A stretch of 36,615 nt of DNA from an uncultured Propionivibrio sp. (GTDB taxonomy: Bacteria > Pseudomonadota > Gammaproteobacteria > Burkholderiales > Rhodocyclaceae), in the NCBI GenBank assembly GCA_938040985.1, contig CALHZD010000087.1:1-36615 (forward strand), in the 5' to 3' direction. Of the stretch, positions 1 through 9,307 are shown one piece after another (position 1 is the stretch's first letter; every line of letters starts with the position of its first letter). Below the pieces are notes generated by a model that worked only from the letters and a program-made list of their open reading frames with translations, was not told where the DNA came from and did no database searches. The position numbers and the translations under genes are program-made.

Positions 1-10
1 GAGGTTAAGA

Positions 11-2050
<2,040 letters not shown>

Positions 2051-2056
2051 CGTGAT

Positions 2057-4237
2057 TTACCCCATGTACTTTTCTTGCAGTTTTTTGTTGATTTCGTAGC
2101 AGTTGGCGCGAACGTGGATGTAATCGTCCACGCCGGCCGCGTTGAACGTCTCGGTGACTTCGGCCGGCTGCTTGCCGGCGACGATGACCGTGATGTCCGG
2201 CTTGGCCGCTTTGATCCGCTGCGCAATCGTCGGCACGTAATCGGGATAGGTGGCGTCGGTCGAGCAAATGACGACGACCGGCGCGCCGGAAGCCAGCGCT
2301 GCGTCCGCCGCTTCTTCCGCCGTGGCGAAGCCTTCGTTGCCGATGACCTCGAAGCCGGCGACTTCGAAAAATCCGCGGGCGAAGTCCGCGCGCGGCTTGT
2401 GCTGGGGAATCGGCCCCATGTTGGCAAGGAAGAGACGGAGTTTTTCGCCTTTTTCGGCAAACCGGGTTTCGACATCCTGGCGCAGATGCTCGAACGCTTC
2501 TGCCAGACGGGAAATTTTGAGCGGTTCGGCAGTCGGACGTTCACTGTCGAAGCTGCTCAGCACTTCAAAGAGCTGGCTCAGCGTTGCGCCTTTATCCACC
2601 GCGTCGATGGCCAGTTCGACGGCCGCGCCGACCGGGCTGGAAAAGCCTTTTTCGATATTGGTGAGATCAAATCCCAGTGTGTAGTCCTGATTGATATGGG
2701 CGTGCTGCGCAACGTCATCAACGCGCGTTTGCTTGAGCGCTTTCCGGTCGACGAGTGGCACTTCGATTTTCTTCTCGACCAGGTTGGCGTACATGTTGGT
2801 GCCGAGAATGACATCGCTACGCGTTTCGACGGCCTTGGCGCGTTTCGCCGCCGTGGCTGCGGCCATTTTCTGCGGCAGGCCGGCCATGATTGCAGCGGAC
2901 ATGCCGCCATTCTTTTCGATTTCCTGGAAAATTTTCCAGGCGGACTGGCCGAATTCATGCGTCAGCCTTTCGATGGAGTAGGCGCCGCCGCCCAGGTCGA
3001 TCGGCATGGTGAAGCGTGATTCTTCCTGGAGCATGACCTGTACGTTGCGCGCGATGCGGCGTGAGAAACGATCCGGCGTGCGAATCGGTTCGTCGAACGG
3101 CGATAGATGCATGCTGTCTACGCCGCCGACCGCGCCGGAGAAGCCTTCGCTGGTGACGCGCAGCATATTGACGTAGGGGTCGAAGACCGTCTTGTTATAT
3201 GCCGAGGTGCGTCCGTGAATCGTCATTTTCTGCGCGTCTTCATTACCGCCGAAGGCAGCGACGATCTGCGCCCACAGGATACGCGCCGCGCGCAGTTTGG
3301 CAATTTCCATGAAGAAGATCGAACCGAGCGAGAAACCAAAACGGATGCGCGGGGCGACCTGGTCGATGGACAGGCCTCTTTGAATCATTTCACGCAGATA
3401 TTCGGCCGCTGTGGCGAGCGCGAAAGCGACTTCTTCCGTCGAGGCGGCGCCGGCATTGTGATAGGGATGCCCCTGCACAAAGATCGTTTGCAGCTTTGGC
3501 GCTTTTTTTGCGGCCCACACCGTTGCCTGGTGCATGCTGTCGTAAGCCATCTTGAGGGAGACCGGCAGTTTGCCTTCCGTCGCCAGCACGGCGAGCGGGT
3601 CGCTGCCGATACAGCCGTCGAGCCAGTGCAGATGATTGACGCCCGCTTCATTATCCTGCATGGCAACCGACAGCATGGCCAGCATGGGCAGTGAAATGGC
3701 GCCCGTGAAGCACTGTACGGGGATTGTTTTCAGATCGATGCCCTGAAAAATCGTCGACACATCGTGCAGGGTTTCCAGCGAAACGCCATCGCGGCCGACG
3801 TCTTCTTCGGAAGCGTGGGCGGGGCTTTGCCCGCTGCGCGTCGGATGGTCGAGCACAATATTGAGGCCGGTCTGTCCGCGGGCAATATCAAAGCGCGCTT
3901 CCTCATTGAATGTTTGCGGAAAGGCGAGCGTGAGTTCCTGATTGATTTTCCACGGTGCCTTGATGTACCCGTTCGGGCGCGTACTGCGCACGAATGGCTG
4001 GAAGCCCGGCTTGGATTTTAGGTGCGGCAAGCCTTCAATATCTTCGGCCATGTAGATCGGCTCGATCGTCAATCCCTCGTAGGTCTTGGTATACATGACC
4101 TTGTCGAAGGGCGCGCCTTTCAAGGCGGCGGTAGCCTCCTCTTTCCACTCCTCCTTGCTGGGCTTCTTGAATTCATCGAAAAACCCGCGCTCGGCATCGA
4201 TTTTCGTGATGTCGACCGTTGTTTGTTGGTCACTCAT
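2057..4237 (-). CDS. mutA: Methylmalonyl-CoA mutase small (non-catalytic) subunit
   Basis: MutA is the 726-residue partner of MutB in the heterodimeric mutase. It has the same two-domain layout, a barrel (about 50-560) and a cobalamin-type Rossmann domain (about 590-726). The cobalt-ligating DxHxxG motif is absent: the matching stretch reads ANMGPIPQHKPR, as expected for the small subunit that does not bind B12. The start at 4237 is preceded by GGAG with good spacing. Its first codons overlap the end of an upstream 149-codon frame. It is the first confidently identified gene downstream of the cobalamin riboswitch at 4905-5105, about 670 nt away. It appears complete, unlike mutB. Confidence 0.95.
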   Translation of the reverse strand: MSDQQTTVDITKIDAERGFFDEFKKPSKEEWKEEATAALKGAPFDKVMYTKTYEGLTIEPIYMAEDIEGLPHLKSKPGFQPFVRSTRPNGYIKAPWKINQELTLAFPQTFNEEARFDIARGQTGLNIVLDHPTRSGQSPAHASEEDVGRDGVSLETLHDVSTIFQGIDLKTIPVQCFTGAISLPMLAMLSVAMQDNEAGVNHLHWLDGCIGSDPLAVLATEGKLPVSLKMAYDSMHQATVWAAKKAPKLQTIFVQGHPYHNAGAASTEEVAFALATAAEYLREMIQRGLSIDQVAPRIRFGFSLGSIFFMEIAKLRAARILWAQIVAAFGGNEDAQKMTIHGRTSAYNKTVFDPYVNMLRVTSEGFSGAVGGVDSMHLSPFDEPIRTPDRFSRRIARNVQVMLQEESRFTMPIDLGGGAYSIERLTHEFGQSAWKIFQEIEKNGGMSAAIMAGLPQKMAAATAAKRAKAVETRSDVILGTNMYANLVEKKIEVPLVDRKALKQTRVDDVAQHAHINQDYTLGFDLTNIEKGFSSPVGAAVELAIDAVDKGATLSQLFEVLSSFDSERPTAEPLKISRLAEAFEHLRQDVETRFAEKGEKLRLFLANMGPIPQHKPRADFARGFFEVAGFEVIGNEGFATAEEAADAALASGAPVVVICSTDATYPDYVPTIAQRIKAAKPDITVIVAGKQPAEVTETFNAAGVDDYIHVRANCYEINKKLQEKYMG

Positions 4238-4679
4238 AACTTTCGGCTCCTGTAGTGTTGCCGGGATATGTCTCCATAACCCGCGCCTGTTGTGTGAAGT
4301 TGGCGTAAAATGGCGTCGCCGCAGCCTCCTCGGCGGTCATGTCCAGTGAAAGCGTTGCAGAGGCCTTGGCGACATTGACTGACGATGTCGGCGCTACGCA
4401 GGTACGTATGCCGACATCAGAAATCTGGAAACGAACGGATGAGCCTGGCGGCTTTCCCCAATTGCCGCCGCCATCCCGACTATCCGCAGTACGCGTGCCG
4501 GCGCGATGGCGCAAGCCATCCGCGCGGCGTGCATTCTGCGCGTGAAGACAGCCGGTATAACAGAGATAAGCCATACCAGTGCGTGTGCACTGGAGACCTG
4601 CGGCGGCAAAGGGCCGAAAGGGTAAAGTTCGGTTGGTCGCGTTTCCAGTCATCTGGAAGAGATTTTCCATCAGCGTCAT
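4230..4679 (-). CDS. Unrecognised 149-codon ORF between riboswitch and mutA
   Basis: This frame starts at an ATG preceded by a good AAAGGTGA ribosome-binding site. It ends by overlapping the first codons of mutA by 8 nt, the arrangement of translationally coupled genes. The product is basic, Cys- and Arg-containing, has no clear signal peptide or membrane helix, and matches no family I recognise. Its composition (many Arg, Thr and Ala from GC-rich codons) is poor for a real protein, so it may be a leader frame or the remnant of a gene once controlled by the riboswitch. The ribosome-binding site and overlap favour translation; the composition argues against a conserved protein. Confidence 0.3.
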   Translation of the reverse strand: MTLMENLFQMTGNATNRTLPFRPFAAAGLQCTRTGMAYLCYTGCLHAQNARRADGLRHRAGTRTADSRDGGGNWGKPPGSSVRFQISDVGIRTCVAPTSSVNVAKASATLSLDMTAEEAAATPFYANFTQQARVMETYPGNTTGAESYE

Positions 4680-4844
4680 GATTCACCTTTCTCGAATACG
4701 ATGCATGAATTCGTGAAAAGGGGAATCAGGCCGTGAGATCAACTGCCGGGAATCCGTGAAACTACAAAAACCGTACGAATGCACCTTTTTATGCGAGTCT
4801 GTACAGACCGCAATCGTTGTAATTGGCGTTTCTGAACGGTATCG

Positions 4845-4869
4845 AAAAAACCGGGCAGCTAATCTGCGG
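4845..4869 (-). terminator. Candidate intrinsic terminator of the cobalamin riboswitch
   Basis: On the minus strand, just after the B12 box, an imperfect hairpin (CCGCAG, loop, CTGCCCGG) is followed directly by six T residues. This is the expected position for the expression platform of a transcription-terminating riboswitch. A second possible stem (AACCTC with GAGGTT, about 4871-4894) lies just upstream and might be part of the switch. The fold was judged by eye only. Confidence 0.45.
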
Positions 4870-4904
4870 AACCTCACCCCTCACCCCGAGGTTGGCAGTT
4901 CGTC

Positions 4905-5105
4905 CATTCCAGGCCGGTCTTCTGGCTTGCCTTCATCCTCTTCCGGCGCCTTCCCATGCGATGCTTTGCACAGTGGCATTGTTGCCGGATTCGTCAGGCC
5001 TACAGCAGCGGGGGGCTGCACCGGAATGCTTATCGAAAGCTGTCTCGACAAGACCACCGGTTTCCCGTTTCACCTTCCCCACAGAACAGGGGGCGAGGCA
5101 CCTGA
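4905..5105 (-). promoter_or_regulatory. Cobalamin (B12) riboswitch
   Basis: Read on the minus strand, the region holds the conserved elements in the right order. AGGTGCC is at 5103-5097. GGGAAACCGGTG is at 5066-5055. CAGCCCCCCGCTGCTGTA is at 5018-5001. GCCACTG is at 4977-4971. GGGAAGGCGCC is at 4955-4945. The B12 box, AGCCAGAAGACCGGCC, is at 4927-4912 and differs from its consensus at one position. The stretch between the GGTG element and the GCCCCC element is longer than usual, suggesting an enlarged peripheral arm. Ligand binding in this class normally lowers downstream expression. It points toward the 149-codon frame and mutAB, which is odd because mutase needs B12. Confidence 0.93.
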
Positions 5106-5144
5106 AATTCAAGCCGTAGAGTAAATCGCGGCGCACGTCTTGGC

Positions 5145-5162
5145 AATGTGGTTAACCACATT
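5145..5162. promoter_or_regulatory. Perfect 18-bp palindrome, candidate operator
   Basis: AATGTGGTTAACCACATT is its own reverse complement over all 18 bases. It sits about 40 bp before the 5' end of the riboswitch and about 440 bp before ltnD. The GGTTAACC centre resembles the GT...AC operators bound by many FadR-type GntR regulators, but that assignment is only by resemblance. It could control the riboswitch transcript or the divergent ltn operon. Confidence 0.5.
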
Positions 5163-5201
5163 CGGGCGGACAATGTAAAAGACTTTGAATTTTTTGCCGG
5201 T

Positions 5202-5219
5202 TTTCTCATTAATGAGAAA
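5202..5219. promoter_or_regulatory. Second perfect 18-bp palindrome, candidate operator
   Basis: TTTCTCATTAATGAGAAA is a perfect palindrome. Its centre is 57 bp from the centre of the first palindrome (5145-5162), and its sequence is unrelated. It is AT-rich and lies in the divergent region between the riboswitch and ltnD, close to a possible plus-strand -10 (TATAAA near 5234). It is not a good match to the Fur consensus. The bound protein is unknown. Confidence 0.45.
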
Positions 5220-5598
5220 TGATGAAATGACGGTATAAAGAGATAAACAGGCTGGCGTAAAGGCGGCTCCGGCCGGCTTGTTGCGGAACGCGCCGGAATG
5301 GTCGGCATGGGAACGCCGCGCTGCGTGGTTCACCGACTTCGCTGACGCCCCACTGGTTGGGCGCTCTGATTTGAGCGCTCCGATGAGTTTTTACTTTCTC
5401 GACGGGAGATTATGCGGATACTCAAGCTGCTTAACGGAATTCACTTTGTTTTCCGGCCGGATGGCATTATTCTGGTATCTAGGGTTTGTGTGGCTTTCGC
5501 AGGATTGGGCGTGTCGGGGCGAGGCCGTTTGCCAAAGTAAACACTTGGGCAAACACCTGATATCCATGCAGATACGAAAATACGATGAGGAGTCCGTC

Positions 5599-6495
5599 AT
5601 GGCGTATTCAGTTGCGGTCATTGGTTTGGGTGCGATGGGTATGGGAGCGGCGCAGTCCTGTGTGCGCGCCGGTCTCGATACGTATGGCGTGGATTTGTCT
5701 GCGCAGGCGCGCGACGTTTTGCAAGCCGCCGGCGCGAAAGCGGTCGCGGCATCGGCGGATGGTTTTGCCGACAAGCTCGATGCGGTGCTGCTGCTCGTGG
5801 TCAATGCTGCCCAGGTGGAGGCCGTGCTTTTCGGCGAAAGCAAGCTCGCTGACAAGCTCAAGCCCGGCACGGCGGTGATGGTTTCTTCGACGATTGCCGC
5901 GCAGGATGCCCGCCGTTTTGGCGAGGCGCTCGCCGCGCGCGGTCTGCTGATGCTGGATGCGCCGGTCTCCGGTGGCGCGGCGAAGGCGGCAGCGGGCGAG
6001 ATGACGGTGATGGCAGCCGGTGATGACGCTGCGTTCGCCAAGTTGCAGCCGGTGCTGGATGCGGTCGCGGGCAAGGTGTACCGCTGCGGCAAGGACATCG
6101 GTCAGGGCGCGACGGTCAAGATCATTCACCAGCTGCTGGCCGGGGTGCATATTGCCGCCGGAGCGGAGGCGCTGGCGCTGGCTGCCAAGGCCGGGATTCC
6201 GCTCGATTTGATGTACGACGTGGTCACGCACGCCGCCGGCAATTCGTGGATGTTCGAAAACCGCATGAAGCACGTTGTCGATGGCGACTACACACCGCTA
6301 TCGATGGTCGATATTTTCGTCAAGGATTTGGGCTTGGTGACGGATACGGGCAAGGCGCTGCGTTTCCCGCTGCCGCTCGCCTCCACGGCGTTCAATATGT
6401 TCACCGAGGCGAGTAATGCCGGGCACGGCAAGGAAGACGACAGCGCGGTAATCAAGATTTTCAGCGGCATCGAGTTGCCGAAAAAAGGGGGCTGA
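5599..6495 (+). CDS. ltnD: L-threonate dehydrogenase
   Basis: A member of the 3-hydroxyisobutyrate dehydrogenase family, 298 residues. By context it oxidises L-threonate to 2-oxo-tetronate with NAD. The N-terminal Rossmann fold has GLGAMG at residues 9-14. The family motif APVSGG is at 121-126, and the catalytic lysine is probably Lys174 in GQGATVK. The start at 5599 is chosen because a GAGGAG site precedes it and family homology begins exactly there; the frame stays open upstream to 5278 without homology. It heads an operon with otnK (1-nt gap), otnC, otnI and a permease, which supports threonate rather than D-glycerate or hydroxyisobutyrate as substrate. A sister enzyme acting on D-erythronate (DenD) belongs to a different family. 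Confidence 0.88.
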   Translation: MAYSVAVIGLGAMGMGAAQSCVRAGLDTYGVDLSAQARDVLQAAGAKAVAASADGFADKLDAVLLLVVNAAQVEAVLFGESKLADKLKPGTAVMVSSTIAAQDARRFGEALAARGLLMLDAPVSGGAAKAAAGEMTVMAAGDDAAFAKLQPVLDAVAGKVYRCGKDIGQGATVKIIHQLLAGVHIAAGAEALALAAKAGIPLDLMYDVVTHAAGNSWMFENRMKHVVDGDYTPLSMVDIFVKDLGLVTDTGKALRFPLPLASTAFNMFTEASNAGHGKEDDSAVIKIFSGIELPKKGG

Positions 6496-6496
6496 G

Positions 6497-7747
6497 ATGT
6501 TGCAGTTAGGGGTAATTGCCGACGATTTCACCGGCGCAAGCGACATCGCCAGTTTTTTGACGGAGAACGGTCTGCGCACGGTGCAGATGAACGGCATTCC
6601 GGCGCGCGCCCTGCCGGGCGGCGTCGATGCGGTGGTGATCAGCCTGAAATCGCGCTCGATTGCCGCGCAAGAGGCGATAGCGCAGTCGCTCTCGGCGTTG
6701 CAGTGGTTGCAAGCGGCGGGCTGCAAGCAGTTTTTCTTCAAGTATTGTTCGACGTTTGACAGCACCGCCGCCGGCAATATCGGCCCGGTGACGGATGCGC
6801 TACTCGATGCGCTGGGCGAGGATTTCACGGTGATTTCCCCCGCGCTGCCGGTCAACGGGCGGACGATTTTCAATGGTTATCTGTTCGTCGGCCAGGTGCT
6901 GCTCAATGAATCGGGGATGCAGAATCATCCGATTACGCCGATGCGCGACGCCAGTCTGCCGCGTCTGATGGACGCGCAGGCGCGCGGCAAGACGGGGCTG
7001 GTCGCCTATCCGGACATGGTGCAGGGCGCGGCGCACGTCAGGGACTGCTTCGCCCGTCTGCGCGCAGACGGCTACCGCTATGCGGTCGCCGATAGTGTCG
7101 ATAACGCGCAACTGGCGGTGCTGGCCGAGGCCTGCCGCGATTTGCGCCTGGTCACGGGCGGTTCGGGGCTGGGCGCGTATCTGGCGGCGCTGCTTTCCGG
7201 CGGCAAGAAGGGCGATAACGCTTCTGTGCCGAAGAAAGGGGCGACGATGGTGCTTTCCGGCTCGTGTTCGGTGATGACCAACAAGCAGGTCGCCACCTAT
7301 AAGGCCGTCGCGCCGCACCGCTTCGTCGAGGCGCAGGCCTGCATCGAGCGGGGCGAAGACTATGCTGCTGAACTCGCCGCCTGGGTCGTCAGCCATTTGG
7401 ACGATAAACACGCACCGCTGCTCTACGCCACCGTGCCGCCGGATGAACTCAAAGCCATTCAGCAACGCTTCGGCATGGAGAAATCCAGCCATGCCATTGA
7501 GCAGGTGTTTGCCGCCGTCGCGGAAAAGCTGCGCGCGCAGGGCGTGGTGAATTTCATCTGCGCTGGCGGGGAAACGTCCAGCATCGTCGTGCAGCGTCTC
7601 GGCGTGGACGGCTTCCACATCGGCAAGCAGATTGCGCCCGGCGTGCCGTGGCTGCGCGTGCTCGATGGCGAAGTCTATCTCGCGCTGAAATCCGGCAACT
7701 TCGGCACTGAGGATTTCTTTGCCTACGCGCAGGGGATGTTCGCATGA
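6497..7747 (+). CDS. otnK: 3-oxo-tetronate kinase
   Basis: A DUF1537-type four-carbon acid-sugar kinase of 416 residues. It phosphorylates 3-oxo-tetronate to the 4-phosphate with ATP. The N-terminal substrate domain opens with ADDFTGA (8-14). The C-terminal ATP-binding half has the GGETS motif and the terminal KSGNFG element typical of the family. The start follows the ltnD stop by one base, with a purine-rich GGGGG site inside the end of ltnD. The stop overlaps the otnC start as ATGA, so the genes are translationally coupled. The length matches family members. The related DtnK acts on D-threonate, but the neighbours otnC and otnI favour OtnK. Confidence 0.9.
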   Translation: MLQLGVIADDFTGASDIASFLTENGLRTVQMNGIPARALPGGVDAVVISLKSRSIAAQEAIAQSLSALQWLQAAGCKQFFFKYCSTFDSTAAGNIGPVTDALLDALGEDFTVISPALPVNGRTIFNGYLFVGQVLLNESGMQNHPITPMRDASLPRLMDAQARGKTGLVAYPDMVQGAAHVRDCFARLRADGYRYAVADSVDNAQLAVLAEACRDLRLVTGGSGLGAYLAALLSGGKKGDNASVPKKGATMVLSGSCSVMTNKQVATYKAVAPHRFVEAQACIERGEDYAAELAAWVVSHLDDKHAPLLYATVPPDELKAIQQRFGMEKSSHAIEQVFAAVAEKLRAQGVVNFICAGGETSSIVVQRLGVDGFHIGKQIAPGVPWLRVLDGEVYLALKSGNFGTEDFFAYAQGMFA

Positions 7748-8376
7748 CCGAACTTGAGCAAAAAAACCAGATGGTGGCGCTGGCGGCGTCGCTATTTAAC
7801 CGGGGTTACAGCGTCGGCGGGGCGGGCAACCTGTCCTGCCGCCTGGACGGCGGACGTTTCCTCGTCACCCCCACCGGTTCCTCGCTGGGGCGACTGACGG
7901 CGGAACGGCTGTCGGTGCTGGACGGCGATGGCAATCTGCTCGCCGGCGACAAGCCGAGCAAGGAGTCCGTCTTCCACCTCGCGCTGTACCGCAAGAATCC
8001 CGCTTGCAACGCCATCGTCCACCTGCATTCCACCTACCTCACCGCGCTATCCTGCCTGCAAGAGCTGGACCCTGCGAACGCGCTCAAAGCGTTCACGCCG
8101 TATTACGTCATGCGCGTCGGCGCGCTGCCGGTCATCCCTTATTACCGCCCCGGCCATCCCGACATCGCACGCGAACTTGAAGCGCGGGCGCTCACTGGCC
8201 GCGCCTTCCTCCTCGCCAACCACGGCGTGGTGGTCACGGGCAGCGACCTCACCGATGCGGTGGACAACACCGAAGAACTGGAAGAAACCGCCAGGCTGCA
8301 TTTCATCCTGCGCGGCGAAAACATCCGCTATCTGACGGATGACGAAGTCAACGATCTGAAAAACCGGGGGAAATAA
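7744..8376 (+). CDS. otnC: 3-oxo-tetronate 4-phosphate decarboxylase
   Basis: A class II aldolase/adducin-fold metalloenzyme of 210 residues. In the tetronate pathway it decarboxylates 3-oxo-tetronate 4-phosphate to dihydroxyacetone phosphate, which joins glycolysis. The zinc ligands are visible as HLH (His93, His95) and a later NHG histidine (His160). The catalytic acid is probably Glu74 in PSKES. It overlaps otnK by four bases and is two bases from otnI. L-fuculose-phosphate and ribulose-phosphate aldolases share the fold, but the operon context decides for OtnC. Confidence 0.88.
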   Translation: MTELEQKNQMVALAASLFNRGYSVGGAGNLSCRLDGGRFLVTPTGSSLGRLTAERLSVLDGDGNLLAGDKPSKESVFHLALYRKNPACNAIVHLHSTYLTALSCLQELDPANALKAFTPYYVMRVGALPVIPYYRPGHPDIARELEARALTGRAFLLANHGVVVTGSDLTDAVDNTEELEETARLHFILRGENIRYLTDDEVNDLKNRGK

Positions 8377-8378
8377 CC

Positions 8379-9161
8379 ATGCCCAAATTTGCTGCCAACC
8401 TGACCATGATGTTTGCCGACCGCCCCTTCCTCGAACGCTTCAAAGCGGCGGCGGACGCGGGCTTCCGCTACGTCGAGTACCTGTGGCCCTACGACTATCC
8501 TGCCGCCGAGCTGAAAGCACTGCTGGACAAGCATGGCCTGAAGCAAGTGCTCTTCAACAGCGCAGCGGGCGACACCAAAAAGGGCGAATGGGGACTGACC
8601 GCCCTACCGGGACGCGAAAGCGAGGCGCGACGCGACATCGACCAGTCACTGGAATACGCCATCGCTTTGCAATGCCCGACCGTGCACATCATGGCGGGCG
8701 TCGTTCCCGCCGGTGCCGACCGCAACGCCTACCTCAACACCTACATTGAAAACGTGCGCTACGCCAGCGAACGCTTCCGCCCGCACGGCATCAACATCGT
8801 GCTGGAGGCTCTCAGCCCGCAGGTAAAACCCAATTACCTGCTGAAAAGCCAGTACGACACGCTCGCCGCCGTCGAAGCCATCGACCGCGATAACGTGCGG
8901 ATTCAGTTCGACTACTACCACGCGCAGAACGTGGACGGACAGTTGAGCGCGATGACCAAAGCGATGTTTGCGCGCATCGGCCACATCCAGATTGCCTCCG
9001 TCCCTGACCGCCACGAACCGGACGAAGGCGAAGTGAACTACCCCTACATCTTCGCCCTGCTCGACGAACTCGGCTATGCGGGCTACATCGGCTGCGAATA
9101 CAACCCGCGCGGCAAGACCGAAGACGGGCTGGGCTGGCTCGCGGCCTATCGGGAGAAATGA
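8379..9161 (+). CDS. otnI: 2-oxo-tetronate isomerase (hydroxypyruvate isomerase family)
   Basis: A xylose-isomerase-like TIM-barrel protein of 260 residues in the hydroxypyruvate isomerase family. In this pathway it converts 2-oxo-tetronate, the LtnD product, to 3-oxo-tetronate, the OtnK substrate. The N-terminus (FAANLTMMFADRPFLERF) and the conserved acidic residues in VLEALSP, QFDYYHAQ and the C-terminal GCEYNPRG fit the family, whose metal site uses such Glu/Asp side chains. The start is two bases after the otnC stop, with a GGGG-rich site ahead. Hydroxypyruvate isomerase proper is the main alternative. The fully assembled ltnD-otnK-otnC-otnI set argues for OtnI. Confidence 0.87.
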   Translation: MPKFAANLTMMFADRPFLERFKAAADAGFRYVEYLWPYDYPAAELKALLDKHGLKQVLFNSAAGDTKKGEWGLTALPGRESEARRDIDQSLEYAIALQCPTVHIMAGVVPAGADRNAYLNTYIENVRYASERFRPHGINIVLEALSPQVKPNYLLKSQYDTLAAVEAIDRDNVRIQFDYYHAQNVDGQLSAMTKAMFARIGHIQIASVPDRHEPDEGEVNYPYIFALLDELGYAGYIGCEYNPRGKTEDGLGWLAAYREK

Positions 9162-9307
9162 CGCCCAAATCGACGACATACATGTGATGAAAAAACGCCG
9201 GTGTGGCTTGCAGGACGCACCGGCGGCTGATCGCCGCGCCGATCGGCCTGTTACGCCGCCAGCTGGCAAACCGTCTTACGACGTACAACCTGACTGAGGA
9301 GCATGAT

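Larger units (their letters stand above)
5106..5598. other. Divergent intergenic region between riboswitch and ltnD
   Basis: This 490-bp gap contains the two perfect palindromes described separately. There is also a small GCGCTC-GAGCGC hairpin near 5360 and no convincing gene. An open frame continues upstream of ltnD from 5278, but its sequence does not resemble the dehydrogenase family. The promoters of both divergent units should lie here; I could not place -35/-10 pairs with confidence. Confidence 0.5.

Noticed and set aside
2075..3019. 314-codon plus-strand frame opposite mutA
   Set aside because: It mirrors the GC-rich codon pattern of mutA and has no recognisable motif.
4756..5124. Plus-strand frame covering the riboswitch region
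   Set aside because: The sequence is explained by conserved riboswitch elements on the minus strand; the frame has no homology.
5278..5598. N-terminal extension of ltnD
   Set aside because: The frame is open, but the dehydrogenase fold starts exactly at 5599, which has its own ribosome-binding site; the extension is unlike the family.
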